Assembly (NCBI RefSeq): GCF_026262505.1 | Contig: NC_067208.1 | Coordinates: 12,037,962 to 12,101,961 of the forward strand | Length of the DNA: 64,000 bases | From: Trichomonas vaginalis G3 | Taxonomy: Eukaryota; Parabasalia; Trichomonadida; Trichomonadidae | Direction of reading: 5' to 3' | In this document: one piece after another, positions 49,330-59,896 of the stretch | How the letters are laid out: each line of letters opens with the position of its first letter | Numbering within the stretch: the stretch's first letter is position 1 | Notes under the pieces: model-generated | The model's input: the letters and a program-made list of their open reading frames with translations, nothing else | What the model was told of the DNA's origin: nothing | Databases searched by the model: none | Program-made: the position numbers and the translations under genes

Positions 49330-50559
49330 TTAACATTGGAAAGAACATTTCATAAAGTTTTCCTTTATGATTCCTATATCAGAATCAATATCAAATTTAA
49401 TGTATTCAGGTTGTAGAGAGTTCTTGAAAAGACTTTTCGTTGTAAATGTTAATGATACATTTTTTATTGTGTCTTTTAATGTCAAACGCAAAGTACCTTC
49501 AAAAGTAGGTGAGGTTATTTGAATTTTATAATTATCAAAAGAAAATTTATTGTTATTTAAATCTACATACATTTGACCAACATTAAATTGTAATTCATCT
49601 TTACTGAAATATATTGTAGTATTTTTGAAGCCTGTTAAATAATAGCGATATCCTGCACTTCTGCAAAGTAAAATGAATGGATAACGTGTAGAATTAATTA
49701 TTTGTGCTTTTTTGTTAGTGAATCCTTTATTCAGATCAATTGTAGAATTTTTCGTGTCTTTTGCAAAAATATAACCATCCATATGAGGAGTTGTAATGAA
49801 TGCACAATTTTCGAAAAGACATATGTCTGTATAATTTTCCAAATTTTGATTTGTTGGTAAAATCTTGAAAATATTATTACCTAGAGATATTGCACTATAA
49901 ACGTAGTCTTGATACTTGTTATTAATACTCTGAATTTCGTTATAATAATCTTGTTCTCGTAATTTGTCATTATGGAGTTCCATTGAGTCGAAATCGATAT
50001 AAGGATTAGTACTATTTGGTAAAATGGTATAAGAAATGATAAGGAAATTGTTTTCGCGAATGAAAATTTCGTTTTCTGGTTCTAAAGGTTTTATTTGTGA
50101 TGAATTTGTATAGTATTTTACTGATCCTTCTTGTGCATTAGTTAGGATATGGTATGTCGTATCGTAATATGGAATGAAAACAAGGTTGATTTTTGTTTTG
50201 TTGGAAGATTTAAAATCATATCGAGTCAAAAGTGGAACAGGAAAGAATCCTGTGATAAATACTGCAGTAATTGATGAATTTAAAGAAATTAAAAAGTATT
50301 CGAAATCAGAACTTTGTTCGCGAGGTCTTTTAATAGTAGTTGGTTGTACTGAAGAGTTTAAATTGAGAATGTTTGAAGTATTAATTACGTATTTCGTCAA
50401 TATAACAAAATAAAACGTTTCGTCGCTTTTTGGTTCGCGTGGAGCTGTAATATCAATGGTTTGGCAATCATCATCTATTTGAAACTCACTTAATGGGATA
50501 GTTCCATATCCCATATGAACTGTATATGAAGAAATAAAAGAGATAAGAAAAGAAATCAA
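49330..50559 (-). pseudogene. Secreted/surface protein gene, damaged, 3' end hit by mariner
   Basis: Frame of about 409 codons. The first part (ISFLISFISSYTV) looks like a signal peptide but has no in-frame ATG (only a TTG at 50559; first ATG at 50514). The body is beta-rich with many N-glycosylation sites. The frame ends KENFMKCSFQC, but another frame at the same place reads YEMFFPMLIGFILIGYI up to the mariner. Across the mariner (after removing one TA) this frame continues MSAFVAFMQKIGL to a TAA at 47959-47957, a plausible transmembrane anchor. I infer a former type I surface protein with frame damage and a transposon in its anchor. Confidence 0.5.
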
Positions 50560-50872
50560 TTTTTTTGATCAATTTTTTTGACACATTCAAATTTGAATGT
50601 TTAGTTTTTTTTCGAAAAGAAATTTCATTTATTGACAAACTAAGCTATAAGTGAATTTTTTTTCGAAAATGATCACTTGTTTGTTGATTTCTTTCTCATA
50701 ATGAGTTAAATAATAAACTTTATGATAAAAAAACATCAATTTAGACTACACAAGACGATGTCATGTGCAATACTTGGAATTGATATTATATAAATTAAAA
50801 AAAGAATCATTTATTCATTATTTTGGCTATTGTGATTGTTTTTAGAATTCAATTCATTGACATCAATGAGGC
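50560..50872. other. Intergenic, nothing recognised
   Basis: AT-rich. It contains a short tandem duplication (TCAATTTTTTTGA twice, 50556-50581) right at the damaged start of the surface-protein gene. Confidence 0.45.
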
Positions 50873-52519
50873 TCATTCACTTTCTAAATTTGGATTTTCA
50901 GGATCAAGAATAATTTCTAATCCTTGCAATTTTCTCGCTATTGCATAATGATGAGGATTATTTCCGTCTTTATCTTTTGCATTGAGATCTGCACCATGTG
51001 AAATAAGAATTTTGGCACATTCTCTATAATTTCTCAATGCAGTATAATGCAAAGGAACTTTATCATCTTTATCTTTTGCATTGATATCAGCTCCATGTGA
51101 AACAAGAAAGTCGACAGTTTTGGCACAACCATCTAAAGCTGCATAATGAAGAGGTGTTGCTCCATTTTTATCTTTTATATTGATATTCTCACCGAGAGAA
51201 AGAAGAAATTGGATCATTTCTAGATCATCATTCTCTGCAGCAATGTGAATTGCATGTTTTCCATGTTCATTTGGTTTAAAATCGATACTTGCTCCATTTG
51301 ACATAAGTAAGTCTTTTATTTCTTCATTGTTTTGTTGTATTGAATAAAAAAGAGGAGTTAATCCATTAAGATCTATTACATTAATATTAGCACCATGTGA
51401 AATTAGAAATTCAACCAAATCTTTACGATTTTTTATTACAGCTAAATGAAGAGCTGTTTGATGAGTATAGTGATTTGATATGTTGAAATCAGCATTACGT
51501 GAAATAAGGAATTCCATTATTGTTTTACTATCGCATTCAAAAGCTTTGAGAAACGCCGTAGTTCCATCTCTTCCTCTTGCATTTATATCCACACCATGTG
51601 ATATGAAAAATTCACAAAGCGGAATATAATTAAACATTGATGAAAAAGCAAGACATTTGTTGATTTCCTTAGTTTTATCGAAATTCACGAGAAAAGCAGG
51701 AATGTTTTGAAACGCGACACAATCATTTAAATTGATTTCTATGTTGTATTCATTTAACAAATATGTAACGAAATCGACATTGTGTGCAATTATAGCATAT
51801 TTCATGCATTCCCAAGTTATACATTTCTTTTTCACACATTTACTGATGATTTCTTTGTTTCCGCCTAAAAAAGCATAACAGGCACATCTAACTGTTGGAC
51901 GAAATTTATATTCCCTCGTAATCAAATGTAGATATTCTGTGATTAATAATTTAAAGCAGTTAACTGCGCCATGATAGCAGCATAGTGCAGGTAATGTTAT
52001 TAACGCATTCGAGTTTGGATAAAATGGACTTTTAATCGTAATTATTGTGTCTCCTCCTTTTGCCTCGAGGATTGATACAAGCAATTCTTTATTATCATTC
52101 ATAATTGCCTTGCAAATAGTGTTTTCTTCATAAATATCTAAAGAATAATTATTATCTTCGAAATCTTGGAAATATTTTTTGTGATCTTCATTTAAAATGA
52201 CTCCGTATTCTTTAAATAAAAAGTAATCAAATATCGATGTTACGTTTTGAACATTTGAAGGCTGATATTCTTCATAAAACTTTTTGAATAAAGCCCAATA
52301 TGATTTTATGTAGTTGTTATTATATAAGCATGCTATTGAAATTATTTCTAGAATCCTAGATGGCGAAAATGTTTTAGTCGAGATAAATTTATTTTTTATA
52401 TCTTGGTAAAATTTGTCAATTTCATCATTTGAGCTGATATTTAATCTATATAATTTATGAAAAGAATTGATATAATCGTTGGTCCACTTTAGAGCCTCAA
52501 GATAGTCGAAATCCTCCAT
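50873..52519 (-). CDS. DUF3447-type ankyrin-repeat protein
   Basis: 548 residues, complete. The N-terminal ~300 residues have the layout of the abundant trichomonad family (EENTICKAIMNDNKELLVSI, LPALCCYHGAVNCFKLL, YAIIAHNVDFVTYLLNEYNI), matching DUF3447 and its preceding helical region. From ~300 to 540 there are about seven ankyrin repeats (for example TALHLAVIKNRKDLVEFLIS, TPLHYAALDGCAKTVDFLVS), ending in a short Asn/Pro/Glu tail. Ankyrin repeats bind proteins; the partner is unknown. The ATG at 52519 is the first in frame. Confidence 0.9.
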   Translation of the reverse strand: MEDFDYLEALKWTNDYINSFHKLYRLNISSNDEIDKFYQDIKNKFISTKTFSPSRILEIISIACLYNNNYIKSYWALFKKFYEEYQPSNVQNVTSIFDYFLFKEYGVILNEDHKKYFQDFEDNNYSLDIYEENTICKAIMNDNKELLVSILEAKGGDTIITIKSPFYPNSNALITLPALCCYHGAVNCFKLLITEYLHLITREYKFRPTVRCACYAFLGGNKEIISKCVKKKCITWECMKYAIIAHNVDFVTYLLNEYNIEINLNDCVAFQNIPAFLVNFDKTKEINKCLAFSSMFNYIPLCEFFISHGVDINARGRDGTTAFLKAFECDSKTIMEFLISRNADFNISNHYTHQTALHLAVIKNRKDLVEFLISHGANINVIDLNGLTPLFYSIQQNNEEIKDLLMSNGASIDFKPNEHGKHAIHIAAENDDLEMIQFLLSLGENINIKDKNGATPLHYAALDGCAKTVDFLVSHGADINAKDKDDKVPLHYTALRNYRECAKILISHGADLNAKDKDGNNPHHYAIARKLQGLEIILDPENPNLESE

Positions 52520-53083
52520 GTAAATGCTAAAATCGTCATATGCTTTAGAACCTCACAAAAAAGATTTCTAATAAACCGAATATTCATAAAGCCATACAAA
52601 CATATGCAAAGCTTAACTTATGGATTTTCATGTACTAATTGTGAAGTTTCGTTGGAATAATTAATTTTTTCATAAATTATCCAGGATATAAGCAATGGAG
52701 CATTTGAATAGCTCAGACTTATCAACAGTATCTATTTTTGGAGAAAATTTCAATTGATAAAGATATGAATTACATTTGAGAATAATTAAAACATGAAAAA
52801 ATAGCTGAAAAGGATTATTTTTTAATGCTGTAATCATGTGCTCATTCGTAAGTTTCTGCATTTTTGTATGAGGAGAAATATACAGCATTGATTTTTAGAG
52901 ATATGCTCCATTACAATAACTAGTGCCGACATTATCTAGTCATATGCTCTATGGCCGAAGATTCTCATTTCTTCTTTCTAATTTTTTTCCGGTTTTGATA
53001 AAATGCGTTTTAATAAAAATATTATAAATGAACATGTTTCCGATTATCAATATTACATTATTCATATAAGAAATTTCAAAAAA
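52520..53083. other. Divergent intergenic region
   Basis: Lies between divergent genes. CATATGCTCTATGGCCGAAG near 52941 recalls CATATGCTCTGTGGACGCAG near 9260, a possible short dispersed repeat. No gene recognised. Confidence 0.4.
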
Positions 53084-54898
53084 ATGAATGCAATTGATCT
53101 TCAAGCCCTAAAGAAAATCACAGACAAAATAAAACAAACTTTAGACAAATTCCCTGTGAAGCATGGGCAGAAGTCTAGTGCGAATCTTTCAGGTCCACAG
53201 TATGATACTTCCTATTTTCAATTATCTACACAAACAGATTCATTTCGCGAAGTCATAAACAATACAAAAACATTAGACCAAATCGAACCATACGAACACA
53301 TCCCTCCTCCAAAGAAAATTGAAGCAAAATTTATAAATATTCGATATAATATCTTTGTTAATGCTGAAATTCCCAGGATAGAAAAGCAGAAATATCCATT
53401 TTGTGGAGCAATTCAACCAGCAATCGATTCCAAACCCCCTCTTGGCCAATTTGTTGTTGCAATTATTGATTGTAAGCCACAATTTGGCATGATAGGTGCA
53501 AATACACTATCAGAGAGATATCAGTTCTATAACGTTTCCATAATGAAAGGACATGTTTCTCTTCTTCCTAAAGATATTTGCTATTTTCCGATTCTTTATC
53601 CAACAGTATTCGATCAAGATTACGAATATCCTCATGGCCAAGAAGTTTTTGTTTTAATGAACTTAGAAAATCAAGCAGATATTCGAATTTTACTCGGAAC
53701 AGTTACAAAAACTCCATCAGAGAACAAATCTACACAATATACTATTCAGCTTACGAATGGTGAGGCAACAAATGTTGAAGCTCGCTTTATTACTTCAATT
53801 TATTCGCCACATAATGAAAATAAAAATCCAAAATTATTTGATAAGTTGAAGAGAGAAAGCACTTCAGGAGCATTCAAGAACAAGTTTAACGTCGAAGATT
53901 TACTGTTTGAGCCTCCAAATTCTCCTCCGCCTCAAATTCATCCGAATGTAAAGTGGGGAATGCAAGAATACTATCCATTCCCTCAAGCAAGATCAGGACG
54001 ACTTTCAAAGAAGGCAGCTGAAAATGTTCGCATTGCAAGAGCTCTTTTCAAAGCTGGAGAATCTGAAAATACAACTTACAACTTCGTTTTGGAGAACCCA
54101 AGTGAAGCATCCGAAGAGAGTGCACCTCCAGAACGTGAAGAACCAGAACCTCCAAGGCCAATTGAAAAAATTAAAGTCGAATTGAAAAAATTAAAGAAAA
54201 AGAAAAAGTCAAAATCACAAATCCGCATTGCCAAACTCAAGGAGCCACAGAATGATTCAGAAACAACCACAGAAAATCAAATTCCAGAAAATCAAGAAAA
54301 TACAATTTCCGAAAACACTCAAAACCAAACAGACAATCAGCAAAATACAGCTGTTGGAAATACAGAAATCCCAACAGAAAACAATGAACAAGAAAATCAA
54401 CAAAATACAGACCAAATTACGACAGAAACCGACCAAACTACAGAAGAAAACAAACAGATAGACTTGAATCAATCATTACACCAGTTAAGTTTAACTTCTT
54501 TGTTAAATGATATTCCTGACCACAATAATTCCGAAAACAACCAACAACAGCCGGCCAACGAAAGCCAAACATCCAATGAAAATCCATTTACTAACATACA
54601 GTCCATTATTGTCCATAAAGAAAACGAAGAAAATACAAATCAACCACAAACAGAGACTCCAACCGTAATTTTGATCCCACAACAGGATTCTGAGACAAAG
54701 CAAAATCCACAGGTGCTTATTCATGACCAACAGAGCTCTAAAAATGATGAATTAAAGGAAGAAAGTGCAAATTCCACTCCGAAGTTTACAACTGCGGCCA
54801 AGACTCTGTTTGTTCCAAAGAAGTCAGCCAACCAGCAAGATAAAGAAGAATCTCCTAAGAAATATCGCATAACAATCCGTGTTAATCAGAATAATTAA
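53084..54898 (+). CDS. Gln/Asn/Glu-rich protein with possible SGF29-like Tudor region
   Basis: About 604 residues from the ATG at 53084 (MNAIDLQALKKITDKIKQ); an in-frame ATG at 53003 would add 27 residues. A TCATA motif lies upstream of 53084. Residues ~100-240 are a globular beta-rich part: GQFVVAIIDCKPQFGMIGAN, FPILYPTVFDQDYEYPHGQE, VFVLMNLENQADIRILLGTV, YTIQLTNGEATNVEARFI. Its order and spacing recall the tandem Tudor of SGF29 (SAGA complex), but the match is weak. The rest is low complexity: a Lys-rich patch (KKLKKKKKSKSQIRI) and long Asn/Gln/Glu/Thr stretches, ending in a basic tail. A chromatin role is inference. Confidence 0.55.
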   Translation: MNAIDLQALKKITDKIKQTLDKFPVKHGQKSSANLSGPQYDTSYFQLSTQTDSFREVINNTKTLDQIEPYEHIPPPKKIEAKFINIRYNIFVNAEIPRIEKQKYPFCGAIQPAIDSKPPLGQFVVAIIDCKPQFGMIGANTLSERYQFYNVSIMKGHVSLLPKDICYFPILYPTVFDQDYEYPHGQEVFVLMNLENQADIRILLGTVTKTPSENKSTQYTIQLTNGEATNVEARFITSIYSPHNENKNPKLFDKLKRESTSGAFKNKFNVEDLLFEPPNSPPPQIHPNVKWGMQEYYPFPQARSGRLSKKAAENVRIARALFKAGESENTTYNFVLENPSEASEESAPPEREEPEPPRPIEKIKVELKKLKKKKKSKSQIRIAKLKEPQNDSETTTENQIPENQENTISENTQNQTDNQQNTAVGNTEIPTENNEQENQQNTDQITTETDQTTEENKQIDLNQSLHQLSLTSLLNDIPDHNNSENNQQQPANESQTSNENPFTNIQSIIVHKENEENTNQPQTETPTVILIPQQDSETKQNPQVLIHDQQSSKNDELKEESANSTPKFTTAAKTLFVPKKSANQQDKEESPKKYRITIRVNQNN

Positions 54899-55357
54899 AT
54901 TTTGTGTATTTTTTAACATCTTTTTTACTAATACTTTTTGAATGTCAAACATATAGTATGGCACTGTTTATTATATTGCTCAAAAGTCTTCGGAATGAAG
55001 TGAATATAATGTATTTCATTTTCATTGACCAAGAATTGTATAATACCATATGCAAATGAGAAATTTAATACAAATTACAAATCAATTTCCTTTGTTTACC
55101 AATTTCAGCTATTTTTAGTATAATAATTATTATAGTATCGTCAAATCATTTATAAAATTCATAATTTATATTGTGTTATAAGTACTTTTCATCTTTGAAA
55201 TGATAATCTCATCCAAAAAAATTCAAAGGAACAAAGGATATTCTGCTTTATAACATTCATAAGGATGATTGAATTGCTTAGAAATGAACAATCAACTATA
55301 AATTATTTTATTAAAAAAATTAAATTTAAATAGAAATTGAAAGTTTACTTAAATATT
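54899..55357. other. Convergent intergenic region
   Basis: AT-rich spacer between convergent genes; nothing recognised. Confidence 0.5.
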
Positions 55358-56764
55358 TCATACTTTTTTGTATTCAATAGGACTATCATTGGTCTTCTTG
55401 CATCTCCAAATAATAAATACGGCAACGCCAATAACAAGGAGAACTCCAACAACTATGCCTGTGATAATAAGAGGAATCAACCATTTAAGGAAATCAAGTT
55501 CATCATCACGATCTTCTTCGTTTAAGCCATAAGAAGTTGTTTCATTGATGGCAATAATGTGATAGTTATTATATCCTCTTGTATCTTTGATCACCATTGG
55601 ATACTGTGTATTACCTCCAACTTTAAAGCTGATAGATGATTTGCTCTTTGGATGATCAATAGAAACATAAACGAAATCAGCAAACTTCTGATTGTTTGAA
55701 ATCTCATTGCCATACATATCATAATATTTTGCATTTTTGTCTTTGGAAACTTTGATGTCACCATTCTTTGTTACTGCAAAAATGGAGTATTGTGAATCGG
55801 CATCATATTTAACAGTGTAATCTTTCTCACCAAATATTGTAACAACTTTATTGAATTTTGATGGCAGAGATGTATTCTTAATCATTATAAATGATAATGA
55901 GCTATTTCCTGTGACTCTAACATATGAATCACTTGCAAACACAAATCCTGCAATTTCTGGGATGGTGTCTGGATCATCTACAACAACAGTGCCTGAGAAT
56001 ACTTTGATTCTGAGCAGGCCACGCTCTGTTATTAACATAATAGAATTCTGTGGAATAGTTAATATATATTCATTATGTACATCAACATTGTAATTTCCAT
56101 ATTTGAAATCAACAATATCATCAATAATTGCATAACCATTTTCACGTGAATCATAAGCTTGAACATGATAGATATCTGTCATAGATTTGTTCGTGTTATT
56201 GTTGATACCATAATATTGGGAAACACGATATTCAACATCTTCTGAACTTATGTACTTGGCAATTAATGTGTTGTAACTAACAGAAAATGTTGCACCTTCT
56301 GTCCATTTAAGATAAGATTTTCCATCCAATACGAAATTATCGTACAATTGTATTTCAGCTTTGGTGTAGCGTCTGTAGAAAACAGAATTTGATACGTTTG
56401 GATTGGCAAAAATAGAACAAAAATTATGATAATTGCCGCCTGGATACATTTCGACCCAATCGTTGCTGTACTTGTTCATAATGAAGTCTAATGTATCACA
56501 TTTGCCTTTCTTAAGTTGAACATACGAGTAATTTAAGTAATTGTTGTTGGCTTTGATAGTTAAAGATGTTGGATTGGTGTAAACGCGCTTGAGATCACGA
56601 TCGTTTACCTTGAAGTTTTCTGGTTTAGGGAAAATTACGAAAGAATCGAAATTTTCCTTTGGAGTGAAAGTCAATTCAAGTTCTGATTCTACTAGATCAG
56701 AATATGCACCTGGCACTGGTACCTCTTTGGCATATGCAATTGATGACAATAGGATCGAAAGCAT
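55358..56764 (-). CDS. Type I membrane glycoprotein
   Basis: 468 residues. Signal peptide MLSILLSSIAYAKE (cleavage likely after YA), a ~400-residue beta-rich ectodomain with many sequons and Tyr/Asn-rich segments, a single transmembrane helix near the C-terminus (WLIPLIITGIVVGVLLVIGV) and a 19-residue basic cytoplasmic tail starting WRCKKTND. No enzyme motif. The plan matches trichomonad surface proteins of unknown function and resembles what the damaged gene at 49330-50559 would have been. Two TCATT initiator-like motifs precede the ATG. Confidence 0.75.
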   Translation of the reverse strand: MLSILLSSIAYAKEVPVPGAYSDLVESELELTFTPKENFDSFVIFPKPENFKVNDRDLKRVYTNPTSLTIKANNNYLNYSYVQLKKGKCDTLDFIMNKYSNDWVEMYPGGNYHNFCSIFANPNVSNSVFYRRYTKAEIQLYDNFVLDGKSYLKWTEGATFSVSYNTLIAKYISSEDVEYRVSQYYGINNNTNKSMTDIYHVQAYDSRENGYAIIDDIVDFKYGNYNVDVHNEYILTIPQNSIMLITERGLLRIKVFSGTVVVDDPDTIPEIAGFVFASDSYVRVTGNSSLSFIMIKNTSLPSKFNKVVTIFGEKDYTVKYDADSQYSIFAVTKNGDIKVSKDKNAKYYDMYGNEISNNQKFADFVYVSIDHPKSKSSISFKVGGNTQYPMVIKDTRGYNNYHIIAINETTSYGLNEEDRDDELDFLKWLIPLIITGIVVGVLLVIGVAVFIIWRCKKTNDSPIEYKKV

Positions 56765-56776
56765 AATGAAAAATGA
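56765..56776 (-). promoter_or_regulatory. Two Inr-like TCATT motifs
   Basis: TCATT at 56769-56765 and 56776-56772 on the minus strand; their A residues lie 3 and 10 bases before the ATG at 56764. Confidence 0.4.
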
Positions 56777-57402
56777 TTTTCTCTGAAGATATATCCACCC
56801 TTACAAAAATTTGGATCATGAAAGTTTAATTCAAATCTTCACTCACAATTCTTCAAATTGGCATTGGTGCTTAAAGCAAGTCAGAATAAAATTATATACA
56901 AAACATTCCGTTCAAAAACAAATTTGGATCAAACGATACCTCTAATTTTTAGTGTTTTTTTTCATCCGCTATCACAATTTTGACAAGAAACAATGCGTAT
57001 CAAAATTAAATCATAGTGTATTGCAGTCATTCATATAAAATCAATCAATTGCAGTTCAGGCAATAACCTTATATTGAATTTTCAAAAAATCACTTTCGGA
57101 TTTTGTATTTTGCTTACACAACATGGTTACACTCATATAAGATGAAAAAAATTTGAAATTTTGATTTCATCGTCCGGAAACAATTCTTTAAAATCTGATA
57201 TGATATCATATTTAGGTTGATCTTTTTTCCTACCTCAGAAACTATGCTTCTGAAATCAATTCAAAATAATTGAGAGTACTTTCAATTTAAATCATTCAAG
57301 GAATATTATATTTGAATATGGATAATGATTTTGAAAAAAATTCAAATATATATGATCCAAAAATAACCACTTTTTTTAGATATCGCTTCGATTGATAGAT
57401 TT
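56777..57402. other. Divergent intergenic region, nothing recognised
   Basis: AT-rich DNA between divergent genes; no repeat, RNA or gene recognised. Confidence 0.5.
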
Positions 57403-59210
57403 ATGTCAGCAGGTATCGACCCATATGGCCCCAGCATTGAAGAATGGTGTAACAATGAAGAATCTATTAAATCAAAGAAGCCAGAAGAACTTTCTCAACT
57501 CTTATCAAAATCTTCAATAACTTCCCATCAATTTCGCAAAATATTTACAATAATACATAAGAATTTTAAGCAAGAAGATACCATTTCTATCTCCAAAAAT
57601 GTTTCATTGTGTAATATTCATGATCAAAAATCTGCAAAGAAAGTTCTTGATTTATCTTCATCATTTGTTCTCATTGCAATGATTTCCTTAGATATGTTGT
57701 AGACAGAGAAATATTCAAGCTTAACGAGTTTAGTAATCTTGAATTTGATATTCTCAATTCCCAAAACCTTAAAGCTGCCTTTCTAATGTATGAGAAAGAT
57801 CAAAATTCAGTTCTTCCATGGTGTGTCGCATTACCTCAGTTTACGGACATTCTAAAGAAATGAAATTTAGAATTTGATCGAGTCGCTGCATTTAATAAGA
57901 ACATATTTCATTATGCAGCTGAATACAATAACATTGATGCTCTTTACACTTTAACTCCTCCAATGATTAAAAAAATCAACATTAATCAGAAAAATTCTGA
58001 TGATTGAAATGGTCCAATTCACATTGCAGTAGAAAATAATTTTATTGATATCGTAAGATATCTTATTAATCATGGCGCATATATCAATGTAAAGAATAAG
58101 CAAGGACTACTTCCTCTTCGTATTGCTTTAGAAAATGATAATGAAGAAATGGTTGAATGCCTTATTAAATGTGGTGCAAAAGTCAATATAAAATGTATTG
58201 ATGGATTAACTCCAATGCATTATGCAGCAGAGAATAATTGGATAAAAGTAGCTGAGCTTCTAATCAAGCATGGAGCTAATATCAATTTAAAAGACGACAA
58301 AAAGGAAACACCTCTTCATATCTGCGCAGATTCTAACAGATCGGAAATTGCCGAATTACTCCTCACTAATGGAGCTCACACAAAAACAGGATCCCCAAGT
58401 CTGCTAACATTTCTACATATTGCAGCACAATATGATAGTAAAGAAACAGCAGCAGTGTTCATTGAACATGGAAACGATATTAATGCAAAAGATAAAAATG
58501 GAGATACCCCTCTTAAGACAGCTGAGTTTCTTATCTCTAGTGGAGCTGATATTCATGTGAAAAATATTAAAGGAAAAAACGCACTATTCTATGCAACAGA
58601 AAATAGTTTTACGGAAATAGCAAAGCTTCTTATTACAAATGGAGCAGATTTCAGAGAAAAGATTCATAATGGAGAGACGGTATTTCATATTTCAGCTCGA
58701 AATGGAAATAAAGAAATTATGGAACTTCTTATATCTCAAGGTGCAGATATCAGAGACAAAAGTCAAGATGGAAACACAGCTTTTCACCTTGCTGCTAAGT
58801 GCAATAAAGTTGAAATTGTAGCACTTCTTATTTCGCATGGTGTAGATATCAACGAAAGAAATAATAATGGAGACACAGCTCTTCACATTGCCGTCAAGTC
58901 CAATAAAAAAGATATGATTGGATTTCTTATTTCTCAAGGGGCTGATATAAATGCAAAAGATGCCAATGAACAAATTCCTCTTCATTATGCCCAAATATCT
59001 GGAAAAACAGGAATAGAGAAACTCCTGCTTTCACCCGAGTCTCTTAAAAATAAAACACTTCAAGACTTCATGAAGCCGAAGAAGAAATATACTAAAAAGG
59101 CCAAATCAAAACCAGAAAACCAATCAAACAAACCATCATCTGAACCGGAATTTAAATGGCATTATTCAATCTGGAATAAGCCTAAAACTCCATACGAATT
59201 GAAAAAATAG
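57403..59210 (+). pseudogene. Ankyrin-repeat protein gene, broken
   Basis: The N-terminal part is open at 57403-57702 (MSAGIDPYGPSIEEWCNNEE...). The continuation is in another frame (FNEFSNLEFDILNSQNLKAA), with two in-frame TGA codons at 57861-57863 (after DILKK) and 58005-58007 (after KNSDD). The rest is open to 59210. The downstream part holds about ten ankyrin repeats, such as TPMHYAAENNWIKVAELLIK and TALHIAVKSNKKDMIGFLIS; one repeat near 58510 has lost its central part (TPLKTAEFLISSG). It ends in a Lys/Pro-rich tail. An internal ATG at 58149 would give 353 residues. The damage is slight, so the gene died recently or has sequencing errors. Confidence 0.75.
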
Positions 59211-59896
59211 AAACGGAGAAATATATCAATGAACCCATATGTCTATTTCTGCGATGGAAAATGGCAAGAAAAAAAAGTAAACGCGCAAATATTTGCAATC
59301 AAGTAGATTATTGGAAATTCCGCTAATAGATGACAAATTCAATGCACGTCCGTATAACATGGAAGCTAGGTGAACTTTTATTTCTATACTAAAAGCTTAT
59401 TATATATTCCAAAAATTATGAATATTTATAATGATAATGAAATCTTTATATTATAAAATTTTTAATTTACTTATATAACACATCTTTTTGTTTAGGAAAC
59501 AAGATTTAATCAAAATTTTTCAGTCAATAGAATGAACTCAAAAGTTTTTTTCTTGGAGTATTAACATATTAACAGTTATTCAAGTTGGCTACATCAGAAA
59601 ATTTATTTATGTTATAATTTATTTATGTTATAATTTTCCCCGAGCGAATCAACTATCTTATTGTAATATATCTTTTCTAAATCTTGACAATCTAATGCAA
59701 TATGCCTGAACTTACCTTTCAACTTATAATTATATTTTGTAATTTAGAATCGCTAATTTGAGGATATTCAATTATCATAGTTCACATACAAAGTCTCGAA
59801 CAAAGGTGTGTATACCCTGTAAACATGCATAAACTAGATTTTCATAACTGAGAATCCCCTCATAAAAATAAAACTTTTTTTTTATTTTTCAATAAA
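59211..59896. other. Intergenic with a dispersed repeat
   Basis: About 59320-59385 repeats the segment at 37995-38060 (AATAGATGACAAATTCAATGCA, then CATGGAAGCTAGGTGAACTTTT) in the same orientation. Nothing else recognised. Confidence 0.5.

Noticed and set aside
46856-58007. UGA read as Trp in this organism
   Set aside because: Intact genes use TGG for Trp and TGA as terminal stop (for example 5283-5285), and the in-frame TGA codons occur only in decayed ankyrin genes.
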